Shown: piece by piece, positions 44,027 through 53,386 of the stretch
Layout of the letters: the number at the start of each line of letters is the position of its first letter
How positions within the stretch are numbered: the stretch's first letter is position 1
From: Oscillatoriaceae cyanobacterium Prado104
GTDB taxonomy: Bacteria; Cyanobacteriota; Cyanobacteriia; Cyanobacteriales; Microcoleaceae
Length of the DNA stretch: 64,000 nucleotides
Direction: 5' to 3'
Assembly (NCBI GenBank): GCA_025454405.1
Contig: JALOON010000010.1
Coordinates: 62,001 to 126,000, forward strand
Position numbers and translations under genes: made by a program
The notes under the pieces: model-generated
What the model was told of the DNA's origin: nothing
Databases searched by the model: none
Seen by the model: only the letters and a program-made list of their open reading frames with translations

Positions 44027-45055
44027 CTACGAACCAATTTGTCGCGCGCCCGCAATTTTGAGGCGAATTCGATACAGACTTTTACTGGCCGTAATGTAAA
44101 GGGTTTGATAATCCTTGTCCCCCCAAGCTAAATTAGTCGCCATCTCAGGAACGGGAATCTTGCCTAACACTTTGCCCGACGGCGATAAAATCCACACTCC
44201 CCCAGCTCCGGTACTGTAAACATTTCCTGCCACATCAACTTTTAAACCGTCAGGAACTCCGATTTTACCGATGTCTTTCAACTCGGCAAATACCCGTTCT
44301 TTGCTAACATTTCCATCGGAGTTGAGATCGAAAACAGCAATATATCCCGCTTCGGAATTATTGACATAAAGTTTTTTCTCATCCGGCGACAAAGCGATGC
44401 CGTTTGGCTGCACCATATCCTTTACCAATAAAGTTAATTTCCCGTCCGGTGCCAGCCTGTAAACACCGTAAAAAGTTAATTCTTTCTTGTCTTTACTTAC
44501 ACCATATCCCGGATCTGTGAAATAAATGCTGCCGTCAGATTTCACAACTAAATCGTTCGGACTGTTAAAGCGTTTGCCTTCGTATTTATCTACTAAACTG
44601 ATAACTTTGCCGTCTGTTTCCGTGCGGGATATGCGGTGATTGCCGTGTTCGGCAGTAATTAATCGGCCTTGTTTGTCTAAAGTATTGCCGTTAGCATTTC
44701 CTGAAGGGCGGCGGAAGATTTCAGCTTTCCCATTTGAGGCGAGTTTGTAAATCGTATTTGCGGGAATGTCGCTGAACAGCAAAAATCCATCGGGATGCCA
44801 TACAGGGCCTTCTATAAATTGAAAATCTCCCGCTACTTTCTCTAATTTGGCGCTGCCATCCAAAATAGATTGCAGAGATTTTTGATCTGAGTCGGCTGCT
44901 GTTTGGGCTGTCAGTATTGTCTGTGCGGCAGTCGAGTTTTTTGCTGCTGCATTGCGATCGTGGGAAAGTTCGATCGGCCGATTGTTGCAAGTCGCGCTAC
45001 CCGCTGCTAAAGTCAATCCTGCAAATAAACTAATTGTAGCAAGTTTTAATGTCAT
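44027..45055 (-). CDS. SMP-30/gluconolactonase-type beta-propeller, exported
   Basis: 342 residues with a Sec signal (TISLFAGLTLAAGS, 7-20) and a six-bladed propeller from about 65: FIEGPVWHPDGFLLFSDI, NTIYKLASNG, NGNTLDKQGRLITAEHGNHR, RFNSPNDLVVKSDGSIYFTDP, PNGIALSPDEKKLYV and GVPDGLKVDVAGNVYST. The metal-binding Glu, Asn and Asp of SMP-30/lactonases are present. Likely hydrolyses a sugar lactone or similar ester in the periplasm; substrate unproven. Confidence 0.87.
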   Translation of the reverse strand: MTLKLATISLFAGLTLAAGSATCNNRPIELSHDRNAAAKNSTAAQTILTAQTAADSDQKSLQSILDGSAKLEKVAGDFQFIEGPVWHPDGFLLFSDIPANTIYKLASNGKAEIFRRPSGNANGNTLDKQGRLITAEHGNHRISRTETDGKVISLVDKYEGKRFNSPNDLVVKSDGSIYFTDPGYGVSKDKKELTFYGVYRLAPDGKLTLLVKDMVQPNGIALSPDEKKLYVNNSEAGYIAVFDLNSDGNVSKERVFAELKDIGKIGVPDGLKVDVAGNVYSTGAGGVWILSPSGKVLGKIPVPEMATNLAWGDKDYQTLYITASKSLYRIRLKIAGARQIGS

Positions 45056-45226
45056 GTTTGCCTGCTCGATTGTATCGCTCGAAAAGATAGTGAAATCGCT
45101 ACCGCATTTATTTTAATACAATAATGGTCAATTTCTAATATTCCCAGGACATACAAAGGAATATCTCTACTATGCCCTATTTTACTTGCTGGCAGCCTTG
45201 GTATCTGAGCTAGGTAATATTCGAGT

Positions 45227-46588
45227 TTATTTGATGTTGGTTTTTACGTATTCTGCGATCGCCCGTTGGACTGCAAACAACGTTCGATCGCCCTCTTGCA
45301 CTTTTTCGATCAACAACCTCCGTCTCAAAGATTCGACGGCTTTGAGGAATTCCGACGGAGATAGTTCGATATCCTTTGGCTTATTGGAAATTTCGACTGC
45401 TTTCGTTTCATTGGCTAACCAAAACATCACTTGTTTTTCTGCTTCCGACAACCGCTGAAAATGTTGGTGCAATAAATATTCTAAATCTCCTAAAAGTAGG
45501 CTATCATAAGATAAGAATGCCGAAACTTTGCCGCCAAATAAGTCTTGTATTGTTGTCGCTACTATATTTAACCACAAGGGATTTCCCCGGTAAAGCTCGA
45601 TCGATTCCGACCATTTTTCCGAGTCAAGCAAACCTTTTTCTGTAAATATTTCTCGCGCCGATTCGCCCAAACCGTTGAGTTCCAATGTTTGACAATTTTT
45701 GGAGCTTTCTAATGCTGCAATTTCTCTGGGTTTTTCCCAACCGAGCAAAATTAAGCAACTGTTGTGGCATGATTCTGCTATTTGCTTGAAGAATGCGCCG
45801 TAATTTTCATAATTTGGTTTGTAGTTTCCTGCTAGTTGTCCGCTGCTGAAGATTGTTTGAATATCGTCAAGGATGATGAGACAGCGGTACGATCGCAAGT
45901 ATTCGATAATTGATGGTAATTCGGTTTGTTGTCGATCGGATAAGAATTTGATTAAGTCTGTTTGCAATGCTGGCAAATTAGGAGAGTTGCGGAGGCTGCG
46001 CCAGATGATACAGTCGAATTCAGATTGAATTTGTTGGATTAGTTGAAGTGCGATCGCACTTTTGCCGCTTCCAGTCAATCCCAAGATGGTGATGAGATGG
46101 GTGCGATCGTCCAAAATCCATTGTTTGAGGGTGGAAAGTTCGGGGGTGCGATCGTAAAACGTGAGGATTTGGGGTGCGTCGCTTAAGTCGATGCGGGGCT
46201 GTTTTGTTGTTGGTTGGGGGTTGTGGGGAGTTGCGGGCGATCGGGCTTTTTTAGTACAAATATTAATGTTTTTATTAACTGTTATATTCTCACTTCTTAC
46301 ATCTTTAACAATAGCAAATTGATAATTATAAAATTTACCTGTTTCTAATATTGGTTTCAAACTAGCTTTAGTAATATTTTCTCCCAAGCCTTCAGAAAGT
46401 ATTTTCCAGAGGTCCGATCCGACATTTCTCACATGACTGGAACTAGAGTAAACTTCCTTAGCGATTTGCGTGTAGGTACGTTTTTTAAATGTTCCCCGCA
46501 GGATAGCTTCTTGCACGTAATCTAAGTGTTTTCCCGTTTGGGCAAAAACCAGGTCATCTGCGAATTTTAAAACTGCGGCAATATCCAT
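45227..46588 (-). CDS. STAND NTPase with vMAP-like N-terminal domain
   Basis: 453 residues. The first 80 residues (ADDLVFAQTGKHLDYVQEAILRG, KRTYTQIAKEVYSSSSHVRNVGSDLW in parts) resemble the vMAP/HTH-type N-terminal domain of cyanobacterial STAND proteins. After a Pro/Thr linker comes an NB-ARC-type ATPase: Walker A GLTGSGKS (170-177), Walker B LIILDD (237-242), and a C-terminal winged-helix region (LSEAEKQVMFWLANE). The protein stops there, with none of the WD40 or TPR repeats usually attached. STAND NTPases are switches in signalling and conflict (defence) systems. Divergent from two exported proteins. Confidence 0.82.
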   Translation of the reverse strand: MDIAAVLKFADDLVFAQTGKHLDYVQEAILRGTFKKRTYTQIAKEVYSSSSHVRNVGSDLWKILSEGLGENITKASLKPILETGKFYNYQFAIVKDVRSENITVNKNINICTKKARSPATPHNPQPTTKQPRIDLSDAPQILTFYDRTPELSTLKQWILDDRTHLITILGLTGSGKSAIALQLIQQIQSEFDCIIWRSLRNSPNLPALQTDLIKFLSDRQQTELPSIIEYLRSYRCLIILDDIQTIFSSGQLAGNYKPNYENYGAFFKQIAESCHNSCLILLGWEKPREIAALESSKNCQTLELNGLGESAREIFTEKGLLDSEKWSESIELYRGNPLWLNIVATTIQDLFGGKVSAFLSYDSLLLGDLEYLLHQHFQRLSEAEKQVMFWLANETKAVEISNKPKDIELSPSEFLKAVESLRRRLLIEKVQEGDRTLFAVQRAIAEYVKTNIK

Positions 46589-46742
46589 AGATTGAGGAGG
46601 CGCTGGAGTTTACGCGATTTATTATACATGACAATTCGTACAAATGAGACAATTTAGATTTTGTCATCTATCTAAAGTCAGGACTTTTCCTACACAGCTC
46701 ATCCTTTATAGTAATTTATTAAAGTTTTGGCTGAATATTTTT

Positions 46743-47267
46743 ATGAAGCGAGTTCGGTGGCTCAGTGGATTGTTGTCTGCTGGGGTGTTGTCTTTTAGTT
46801 TAGCGACAGTTGGTGCACAAGTGGCCCAAGCCCAGCGCGAAATCTATATATTCGAGCTGAACTGTGTTACGAGATGGTCTGGCTCTTATTGGAGTCAAAG
46901 CTCTTATTGGACTGAAAGTACAGATGTTTCCATAGCCCGACAAATATACACCAGCATTCTGAAAACAACACCTTTCGGTCTCACCTGCAGACTGCCTGGG
47001 GGGCCAGCCTCTCTGCGAATAGAGTATGGAGTTAGCGATCGAGATAGTGCTCCCCCTGCAAAAATAGATGTTTATGTAGATGGCAATCAAGTAGCTTCGC
47101 AGGTAGGAAAAGCAGGGCAGGTCAATACAATGCTGGTCGATGTTAGTAATGGTAAAAGCCTAGCCCTTGATATCTCCTGTTCCAGAGCAACAAATTGTCA
47201 GCGTGGGTATTACTACTTTTTCTGGTTCCATCTTATACCAGGGGCAAGCTCTCCAGGGAAAAGATAA
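46743..47267 (+). CDS. Exported hypothetical protein
   Basis: 174 residues from ATG 46743, chosen because it begins a normal signal peptide (KRVRWLSGLLSAGVLSFSLA, cleavage near QVAQA). The frame continues back to an ATG at 46644 but that part is not signal-like. The mature protein is probably a beta-sandwich rich in aromatics (WSGSYWSQSSYWTES, RGYYYFFWFHL) with four cysteines that may pair (ELNCV, GLTCRL, DISCS, TNCQ). Family not recognised. The next gene starts 3 bp after its stop, so they form an operon. Confidence 0.72.
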   Translation: MKRVRWLSGLLSAGVLSFSLATVGAQVAQAQREIYIFELNCVTRWSGSYWSQSSYWTESTDVSIARQIYTSILKTTPFGLTCRLPGGPASLRIEYGVSDRDSAPPAKIDVYVDGNQVASQVGKAGQVNTMLVDVSNGKSLALDISCSRATNCQRGYYYFFWFHLIPGASSPGKR

Positions 47268-47270
47268 ACT

Positions 47271-48050
47271 ATGAGTATCAGCCGCCGTCAATTTAATAGG
47301 ATTGTCATCTGGGGTGGCGCTTCTTTTGCTGCTTCCGCAACATCCGGCATCTTTTTTCCCAAACCAGCCGAAGCTTATTCCTTAGAATTTCCGATTAGTG
47401 CTTTATCGACCGATCGCGTTTTCAACGGTATTCAAAAATATTGCGGAACACAGCCCATTCCTGGCGTTCTCTCACCAATCTTACAAAGCAATAGTAATGT
47501 TAGCAATCAAATAGAATCAGCAGCAGCTAACGCCATTCGTACCGCAGACAAAGAATTTGTCAGGCGCAATTTTACTGACAAAAGAACGGAATTAGCCGTA
47601 ACTGGTAGCGGTTCTAATTTTGCATTAGATACCAGTCGGCTGTGGGGGCGGCAAAGACAGGAACAAGTCGGCCCGAATGTGGGCTTTGGCTTCGTGCAAA
47701 AATGGGAAGATCAATATAGCGATTCCAAAATTTCCGGCCCGACAATGTGCGCTATTCATAACGCTCAAAAAGTCTTAGCCGACCAAAGATTAACACCTCC
47801 TGAAATCGCGGCTTCAGTATTGCCAACTCGATCGCGATTGGATGATTTGACTGCTTGGGGAGGGGATGCGGATGCGTCTGCTGGGAGGAATCCCGGTACT
47901 GTTTTTGCTCAATACGATACAGCGGCGGGGACGGTGACTTCTCGCTACGATTTAGTTGAACCCGGACTGAAAGGTTTTGGGCGAGTTGAGTATACTATTG
48001 AAGCGGAAAATCAGCCTCGGCGGGTGATTTTGGTGACGGTGAGATTTTAG
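47271..48050 (+). CDS. Exported hypothetical protein with Tat-type signal
   Basis: 259 residues. The N-terminus SISRRQFNRIVIWGGASFAA has the twin-arginine pattern SRRQFNR plus a weakly hydrophobic stretch, and a cleavage site near AEAYS. Export by Tat suggests a folded or cofactor-containing protein. The rest is not recognised; it contains SGPTMCAIHNAQKVLAD and a C-terminal beta-rich part (GRVEYTIEAENQPRRVILVTVRF). Translation is probably coupled to the gene 3 bp upstream. Confidence 0.72.
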   Translation: MSISRRQFNRIVIWGGASFAASATSGIFFPKPAEAYSLEFPISALSTDRVFNGIQKYCGTQPIPGVLSPILQSNSNVSNQIESAAANAIRTADKEFVRRNFTDKRTELAVTGSGSNFALDTSRLWGRQRQEQVGPNVGFGFVQKWEDQYSDSKISGPTMCAIHNAQKVLADQRLTPPEIAASVLPTRSRLDDLTAWGGDADASAGRNPGTVFAQYDTAAGTVTSRYDLVEPGLKGFGRVEYTIEAENQPRRVILVTVRF

Positions 48051-48444
48051 GGGAAGAGGTGTAATAATTCGATCGGATTCGGCTCGGATTCGGCGGTTGA
48101 AACCGCTACTATACAAACGAAGTCCGCCTTCGCGGACTGAAGAATCAAGGAGATTTTTAGTCCGCGCAGGCGGACTTTGTTTGTGTAGCCCCGAATTCCA
48201 TTCGGTAGGTTTTTATTAAATAAGCTAAGAAATCAGCTTTCTATTAAAAAAATATCGATCGTCTTGTAGGGGCGGGTTCACCAACAATATTTGACACAAA
48301 CAAACAGGTGAAATAAACCCGCCCCGGCCCTATGCGTTGGTGGGGGCGGGTTTATAAATACCTTGAATGTGAATTAGAAATCCTGGCGAACCCGCCCCTA
48401 CAGGATTAATTGCCATCCGATTGCCTGTTCTATCATAAATTTTG
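48051..48444. repeat. Convergent gap: AGTCCGC inverted repeat and GGGGCGGGTT element
   Basis: ACAAACGAAGTCCGCC (48113-48128) and its inverse GGCGGACTTTGTTTGT (48170-48185, approximate) frame inner CGCGGACT/AGTCCGCG arms. 48265-48402 is a compact GGGGCGGGTT element (TGTAGGGGCGGGTTCACCAA ... CTGGCGAACCCGCCCCTACA). No gene. Confidence 0.75.
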
Positions 48445-49932
48445 CTAATTTTGCAGTTGCCCAATTAAATCTAATGCTTTCTGAGCATCTGCATTCATTC
48501 CTTGAGCCCTAAATAAATTAGCCGCTTGCTGCAAATCCGCGATCGCCCCTTTTTTATCCCTCATTCTCGCTAAAGTAATGCCTCGATTGGCATAAGCTTT
48601 AGCATAATTCGGACTCAGTTGAATTGCTTGCGTGTAATCGGCCAATGCGGCTCGATCGTTCCCAATCCGAAACAGTGCCAATCCTCTATTAAAATAACTA
48701 TTAGCGCGACCGGGATTGATTTGCAATGCTTGATTGAAATCGTCGATCGCCCCTTTTTGGTCCCCCAAATCTGAAAGCACCAATCCTCGATTGTTGTAAG
48801 CTGCGGCAAAATTACGATCGAGCCTAATAACTTGAGTATAATCTGCGATCGCCCCCGCTTTATCGCCTATTGCCGAGAGCACCAATCCCCGATTGTAATA
48901 AGCATCAACATAACCTAAATTTAACTCAATTGCTTTGCTGTAATCTGCTATACTTTGGCGCAAATCTCTCAAATCGAAATAAGCAAGACCACGATAAAAA
49001 TAAGCTTCTGGGTAATTCGATTGAGTTTTAATTGCTTGGTTAAAATCCGCGATCGCCCCAGCAGCGTCTCCCTTATCAAACCGAGTCAAACCTCGAACGT
49101 AAAAAGTTTGAGCATCATTAGGATTATTCAGTTTTAGCGGCGCGTTAGTTGGGGGAGAGGTATTTATCGAAAGGACCGATCTATCTAATCCCGCCTCCGA
49201 CAGTTTAGCGATAAAAGTATTAATAGGAATTCCTAAATTAATTCCCGTTTTATTGGGAGACACGGCAGACGATTCATCATTATTTGTGACAAAATCTAGA
49301 TCGGCTTCCCCATGAATTCCAACTACGCGCCCTTCCCCATCAAATACAGGCCCTCCACTCATTCCTTTTTGAGTTGTAGCATTATAACGCAAGGTATAAC
49401 CGCGCTTGTGATTCTGGGGGCGACTGGTAACAAAACCTGGTGTAAATTCAGGATTCACCAGATTTCTCGATCTATTATTTGGATAGCCGATCGCAAAAAC
49501 TTGCGTACCTGTCGCCGCTTGTGCGGAATCACCTAAAGTTGCAACTGGATAAGATTCTGTGCTGTTAAATGTCACGACTGCTAAATCCAGTTCGTTATCG
49601 GTTTTTTGTAATGCTATAATACGAGTTACTTGATATTCTTTTCCTGTTATAGAACTGCGAATCTTATAGGTAGCTTTACTATTTGCTACAACATGATGAG
49701 CTGTCAGTACAGTATAACTCGTACCTTGTTTGGCAATAATAAATCCACTCCCGCCACTGCGATCGCGTTCCGATCCATTAATTTGAACTGTTACAGATTC
49801 AGCTAATTTGGCAATTTCTTGCGGAGTTTTGGCGCAAACTGGAGCGGCTGCAAAAATGACTATTCCTGCTACCGTTACTGTCCCTGCTAGGATATTGGTG
49901 AGGGAATCAAAACGAGAATAACCCCTACTCAT
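48445..49932 (-). CDS. Trypsin-like serine protease with C-terminal TPR repeats
   Basis: 495 residues with an N-terminal membrane/signal segment (about 13-34, ending PVCA). Protease domain 36-255 with catalytic triad His80 (LTAHHVV), Asp116 (NELDLAVV) and Ser192 (KGMSGGPVFD). Then six TPR units of about 34 residues (272-480; repeated FYVRGLTRFDKGDAAGAIAD, YNRGLVLSAIGDKAGAIAD style). Trypsin-TPR fusions are common in large-genome cyanobacteria and the TPRs probably recruit partners. Divergent from the COP23 gene, 192 bp apart. Confidence 0.9.
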   Translation of the reverse strand: MSRGYSRFDSLTNILAGTVTVAGIVIFAAAPVCAKTPQEIAKLAESVTVQINGSERDRSGGSGFIIAKQGTSYTVLTAHHVVANSKATYKIRSSITGKEYQVTRIIALQKTDNELDLAVVTFNSTESYPVATLGDSAQAATGTQVFAIGYPNNRSRNLVNPEFTPGFVTSRPQNHKRGYTLRYNATTQKGMSGGPVFDGEGRVVGIHGEADLDFVTNNDESSAVSPNKTGINLGIPINTFIAKLSEAGLDRSVLSINTSPPTNAPLKLNNPNDAQTFYVRGLTRFDKGDAAGAIADFNQAIKTQSNYPEAYFYRGLAYFDLRDLRQSIADYSKAIELNLGYVDAYYNRGLVLSAIGDKAGAIADYTQVIRLDRNFAAAYNNRGLVLSDLGDQKGAIDDFNQALQINPGRANSYFNRGLALFRIGNDRAALADYTQAIQLSPNYAKAYANRGITLARMRDKKGAIADLQQAANLFRAQGMNADAQKALDLIGQLQN

Positions 49933-50124
49933 AGGCGATCTCTGAAGAGTGATTTTTTGATATTCCGAATAGTATAGGCGAAATAAAATGACCGCGAACC
50001 AAATATGCTATGGTTGCCAGATATTGTGACATTTCGTACATTTCGTACACCCTAAGTGCTTGCCAGTATTGAGAAACCTGTGAGATAATTTATAGTAATT
50101 TTAGATACTTATTAAAGTATTGCC

Positions 50125-50676
50125 ATGAAGTCCAAAATCTTTAGCGGGATGCTGACAGGGTTAGTTGTCTCGGCGATCGCAAATACGATGTTTGCTCAAC
50201 CGATACGTGCGGGAAACAGTGAATTTTTCTGCGGTATACTCAACCAACAGCCCGTTACTTTAATGCGCACTGTTCGGGGTAATGTCCCGATGATTCGCTG
50301 GGTTTCTAACGACTATTTTCCGCCGCCATGGACAGCACGAAAACGCTGCCTAGAAGTCGCTAGAAGATTTCAGCGAAACTACGATAACGGCTATCTAAAA
50401 TATATCAATCCAGGGCGGCTGAATGGAGAACCAGTGGTATGTGCAGGCCTGAAAACAACCGAGCCTTGTACGAATAGAAATTTGTTATTCACTCTCAAGC
50501 GGGGAGCTAATCCCGATCGGACTTTGCAAAGATTAATGGATCGCGACGGCTTGAGATCTGGATATTTTTTATCTGAAGATGGCTCTGCTTCTGTTGATGT
50601 CGAGATATATTTAGATGAAGCAACGGTTGAGAAAAATGTTTCTCCGATCGAGAATGAAACAGATATCCAACCTTAA
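50125..50676 (+). CDS. COP23-domain exported protein
   Basis: 183 residues with a Sec signal (SGMLTGLVVSAIANTMFAQ). The mature part follows the COP23 pattern (circadian oscillating polypeptide of 23 kDa): F-C near the start, LMRTVRGNVPMIRWVSNDYF, ARKRCLEVARRFQ, VVCAGLKTTEPC and LLFTLKRGANPDRTLQRLMD. COP23 was described as a membrane-associated, rhythmically expressed cyanobacterial protein; its molecular function is unknown. A possible promoter TTGAGA-N18-TAGTAA lies about 40 bp upstream (weak). Confidence 0.82.
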   Translation: MKSKIFSGMLTGLVVSAIANTMFAQPIRAGNSEFFCGILNQQPVTLMRTVRGNVPMIRWVSNDYFPPPWTARKRCLEVARRFQRNYDNGYLKYINPGRLNGEPVVCAGLKTTEPCTNRNLLFTLKRGANPDRTLQRLMDRDGLRSGYFLSEDGSASVDVEIYLDEATVEKNVSPIENETDIQP

Positions 50677-50698
50677 TTATAAATTAAATGTCATATCT

Positions 50699-50939
50699 GT
50701 AGGGACACGGCACTGCTCATTGGTGTCAACTTAAGCTTGAAAGCCTTGATAAATCTCGCTTTTACCTGAGTCTAGATCCCCCTCGCATCCCCCTTAAGAA
50801 GGGGGACTTTGACTGCTTCCGGTCCCCGTCCCCCCCTTCTTAAGGGGGGTTAGGGGGGATCTGGCCTCAATCGTCAAACAGTAGTCTCTGAATGGGTTTG
50901 GCGTTAAGTTGACACCAATGGGCACTGCTGTGTCCCTAC
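50699..50939. mobile_element. Nested MITE-like element
   Basis: Outer 36-bp inverted repeats at 50699-50734 (GTAGGGACACGGCACTGC...) and 50904-50939 (...GCACTGCTGTGTCCCTAC) differ at about four positions. Within lies a second inverted-repeat unit 50774-50862 beginning AGATCCCCCT and ending AGGGGGGATCT, each arm itself a CCCCCTTAAGAAGGGGG hairpin. No coding capacity. The rest of the 305-bp gap has no gene. Confidence 0.75.
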
Positions 50940-50981
50940 GATCTGATACGATCGACCCGGATTTGGTATAACAACCTTAAA

Positions 50982-52466
50982 TTATTGACCGTTTTCAACT
51001 TCCACTGACTTAATCATTTTTTCAACAACTGGCAAAAACTTATCGTACTCCTTAGCTTCAGCCTCATAAGCAATCGAATAAGCGCGATCGTATTTCAGAG
51101 TCCAAACCTGCAATTTCTTTAACTCTCGATCGCCTTCTTTTGTTTTATAAACAACCCTATGCCCCTTTTGTCCGGCCAAAGTTGATGCAAAATCTTGAAC
51201 TATTTTGGCATTTTTATCTAACTTCAATATTTCTTGTTTGGATGACTTAGTATAGTAATCAAGGGTCTTATCGCCACTAGATTCAACCGTAACAGTCACC
51301 TTTTCTTGAAAGGAATCGCCCTCTTTCTCTAAAGGGGCAATAAATTTCACAAACTCTTTAGAAACTGCATTAGGCGGGTCTTGTTTATCCCAGTTATCGG
51401 GATATTTCATCTTGAGTAAATTTGGCGGGTTTTCATAACTCATGAAATTCTCAGCATTATCTAATCCCATCCACTTTCTAATTTCTAATGTAAATATGGT
51501 TGTCACACCAAATATGACAGCCACAACCAGACTAGCCAAACCAATTTTCTGTTCTCGCGTCCAGGTACTCATTAATCCAAATAAGTTAGGCAATCCAAAT
51601 AAGTTAGGAGAAGATGAAACTACAGTTGAAGCAGGTGGAGTTTTTAAACTATGGATAACTTGTAAAACTTCTGCGGCCGATTGGTAGCGATCGCGAAAAT
51701 GATAGCGCACCATTTTAGTTAAAATATCGGCCAACTCGTTGCTAACTTGTGCCCGATCGCGCCAAATAATTTCACCATCAGCATTTTTGGGCAACTCACC
51801 AGGAAATATACCAGTCAGACATTCAATACCGATCGTTCCCACAGCATATATATCGCTACAAAAGTTAGGATGTCCGTTCTTTTGTTCCGGTGGCATATAG
51901 CCGTATGTACCAATTGCAATAGTTGGCGGTGTTTGCCCGATCGAGTTAGCTATTTGAGTGGTAATCTGTTTGACAGCCCCAAAGTCAATTAAAAATATTT
52001 TTCCGTCAGAAGTGCGCCTCATTAAATTAGAAGGTTTAATATCCCGATGGATGACTTTGTGCTGCTGAACAAATACTAATATTTCTACTATCTCCTGCAA
52101 AAGGGCAATAACTTCAGACTCGCGCCACGTCTTACCGGGGATAATTTCTTTACTTAAATCTCTCCCTTCAACGAACTCTTGAACTAAATAAAATTCCCCA
52201 TTTTCTTCAAAGCTATCCAAGAGTTCGGGAATTTGAGAATGAGTCCCTAGTTTGTGGAGAGTTTGTGTTTCTGTTTGAAATAAACGTCTGGCTATCTGTA
52301 AAGCGTGCGGATCGCGATACTGGGGTTTGAGTTGCTTGACGAGACACCGAGGATTTCCCGATCGCTTTCGATCTTGGGCCAGGTAAGTTTGACCGAAACT
52401 ACCTCCTCCCAAGTGTTGCGTGATATAGTAACGTCCTGCAAGTATTTGTCCGAGTATGAGATTCAT
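50982..52466 (-). CDS. Ser/Thr protein kinase with transmembrane helix and PsbP-like C-terminal domain
   Basis: 494 residues. Hanks-type kinase domain (12-275): Gly loop LGGGSFGQTY, Lys44, catalytic loop HRDIKPSN with Asp142, DFG at 161-163, APE region replaced by GYMPPEQ. One membrane helix (about 306-328). The extracytoplasmic part (350-494; ENPPNLLKMKYPDNWDKQD, LDYYTKSSKQEIL, TLAGQKGHRVVYKT) has the layout of a PsbP-like domain, often seen fused to kinases or lipoproteins in cyanobacteria. The kinase faces the cytoplasm and the PsbP-like part would sense something outside. Upstream is a Uma2 gene on the same strand. Confidence 0.9.
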   Translation of the reverse strand: MNLILGQILAGRYYITQHLGGGSFGQTYLAQDRKRSGNPRCLVKQLKPQYRDPHALQIARRLFQTETQTLHKLGTHSQIPELLDSFEENGEFYLVQEFVEGRDLSKEIIPGKTWRESEVIALLQEIVEILVFVQQHKVIHRDIKPSNLMRRTSDGKIFLIDFGAVKQITTQIANSIGQTPPTIAIGTYGYMPPEQKNGHPNFCSDIYAVGTIGIECLTGIFPGELPKNADGEIIWRDRAQVSNELADILTKMVRYHFRDRYQSAAEVLQVIHSLKTPPASTVVSSSPNLFGLPNLFGLMSTWTREQKIGLASLVVAVIFGVTTIFTLEIRKWMGLDNAENFMSYENPPNLLKMKYPDNWDKQDPPNAVSKEFVKFIAPLEKEGDSFQEKVTVTVESSGDKTLDYYTKSSKQEILKLDKNAKIVQDFASTLAGQKGHRVVYKTKEGDRELKKLQVWTLKYDRAYSIAYEAEAKEYDKFLPVVEKMIKSVEVENGQ

Positions 52467-52709
52467 GTTGCCTAGCGGTAATTGGCAAATTTAACTATCG
52501 ATCGAGACTTGCGCAAGACGAACCTAGAAACCGGATTTCTTTACGGGCAAGTCTCTGATAAAAATCAGCTTTTGCATAGTATAGGTGAAAAATAAATACC
52601 CGCCGGCTAGAGATGCACGAGTTTTTAAGAGGATTTGCATTTTTCTGACAAATCGTACAATTCGTACATTTTCTGTAGGAGTTCGATCGCCCTTATCCTC
52701 TCCAAATAA

Positions 52710-53315
52710 TTAGCAGCCCCGCACTCCATCCCTAAACGCTTTTACAGCTTCTTTTTCCTCCGACATTTGCAGGCATCTCCCCAGCAATTCTAGATTTAGA
52801 TCCGGTAACACTACGCTTCGCGACACGCGATCGTATCGCTCTCCTTTCAATTCGTAAATTGCAAATACTCCATCTTCCCAAAACCAAACTTCCGCAATAT
52901 TAAATCGCCGGTAATATTCTAATTTGTCGATTTTACCGCTAGTATAAACAACTTCGATCGCCAAATCCGGTGCCGATCGCTGGCGTCTATCTTCCCCAAA
53001 GAAATAAGATAAATCTGGTTCTTTACTGGTGCCTTTTGATTCCCCTCGGAGTGTCGCGCTACCCGTCGTTCTAAAACTAATATCCTTTTCTATAAAAAAG
53101 GTAATTAACATTCCTGCCAACAGGCATTTAATGGTTTCATGTTCCGGAGAAAGCGTCATAATTTCTACAGTTCCGTCCAGGTAAGATAACCGAACGCTGC
53201 GAGTGTTTTCTAACAGCGCATCGAGGATTTTAAACTGCTGCCATGTCATGACAAGCGGCAAAATCAATCGCTGTTCTGGCAGTACAGTCAATTGGGGGTT
53301 AATGGTGGCAGTCAT
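52710..53315 (-). CDS. Uma2-family (DUF820) protein
   Basis: 201 residues, restriction-endonuclease-like fold of the Uma2 family: MTWQQFKILDALLE, VRLSYLDGTVEIMTLSPEHE, KEPDLSYFFG (PD dyad), APDLAIEVVYTSGKIDKLEYY (here in two parts; E and K of the PD-(D/E)xK pattern) and VWFWEDG. Diverged from the copy at 14681, belonging to a different subgroup. Role unknown. Lies 243 bp before the kinase gene on the same strand. Confidence 0.87.
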   Translation of the reverse strand: MTATINPQLTVLPEQRLILPLVMTWQQFKILDALLENTRSVRLSYLDGTVEIMTLSPEHETIKCLLAGMLITFFIEKDISFRTTGSATLRGESKGTSKEPDLSYFFGEDRRQRSAPDLAIEVVYTSGKIDKLEYYRRFNIAEVWFWEDGVFAIYELKGERYDRVSRSVVLPDLNLELLGRCLQMSEEKEAVKAFRDGVRGC

Positions 53316-53386
53316 TGATACTTTCCCCGAGTTTGAATTTCGCCTTCTAGATTAGCATAAAAGATATCTCGCTGGAGAACTATAAA

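Noticed and set aside
46644-46742. Upstream ATG for the exported protein
   Set aside because: The 33 extra residues would bury the signal peptide; ATG 46743 gives a standard Sec signal.
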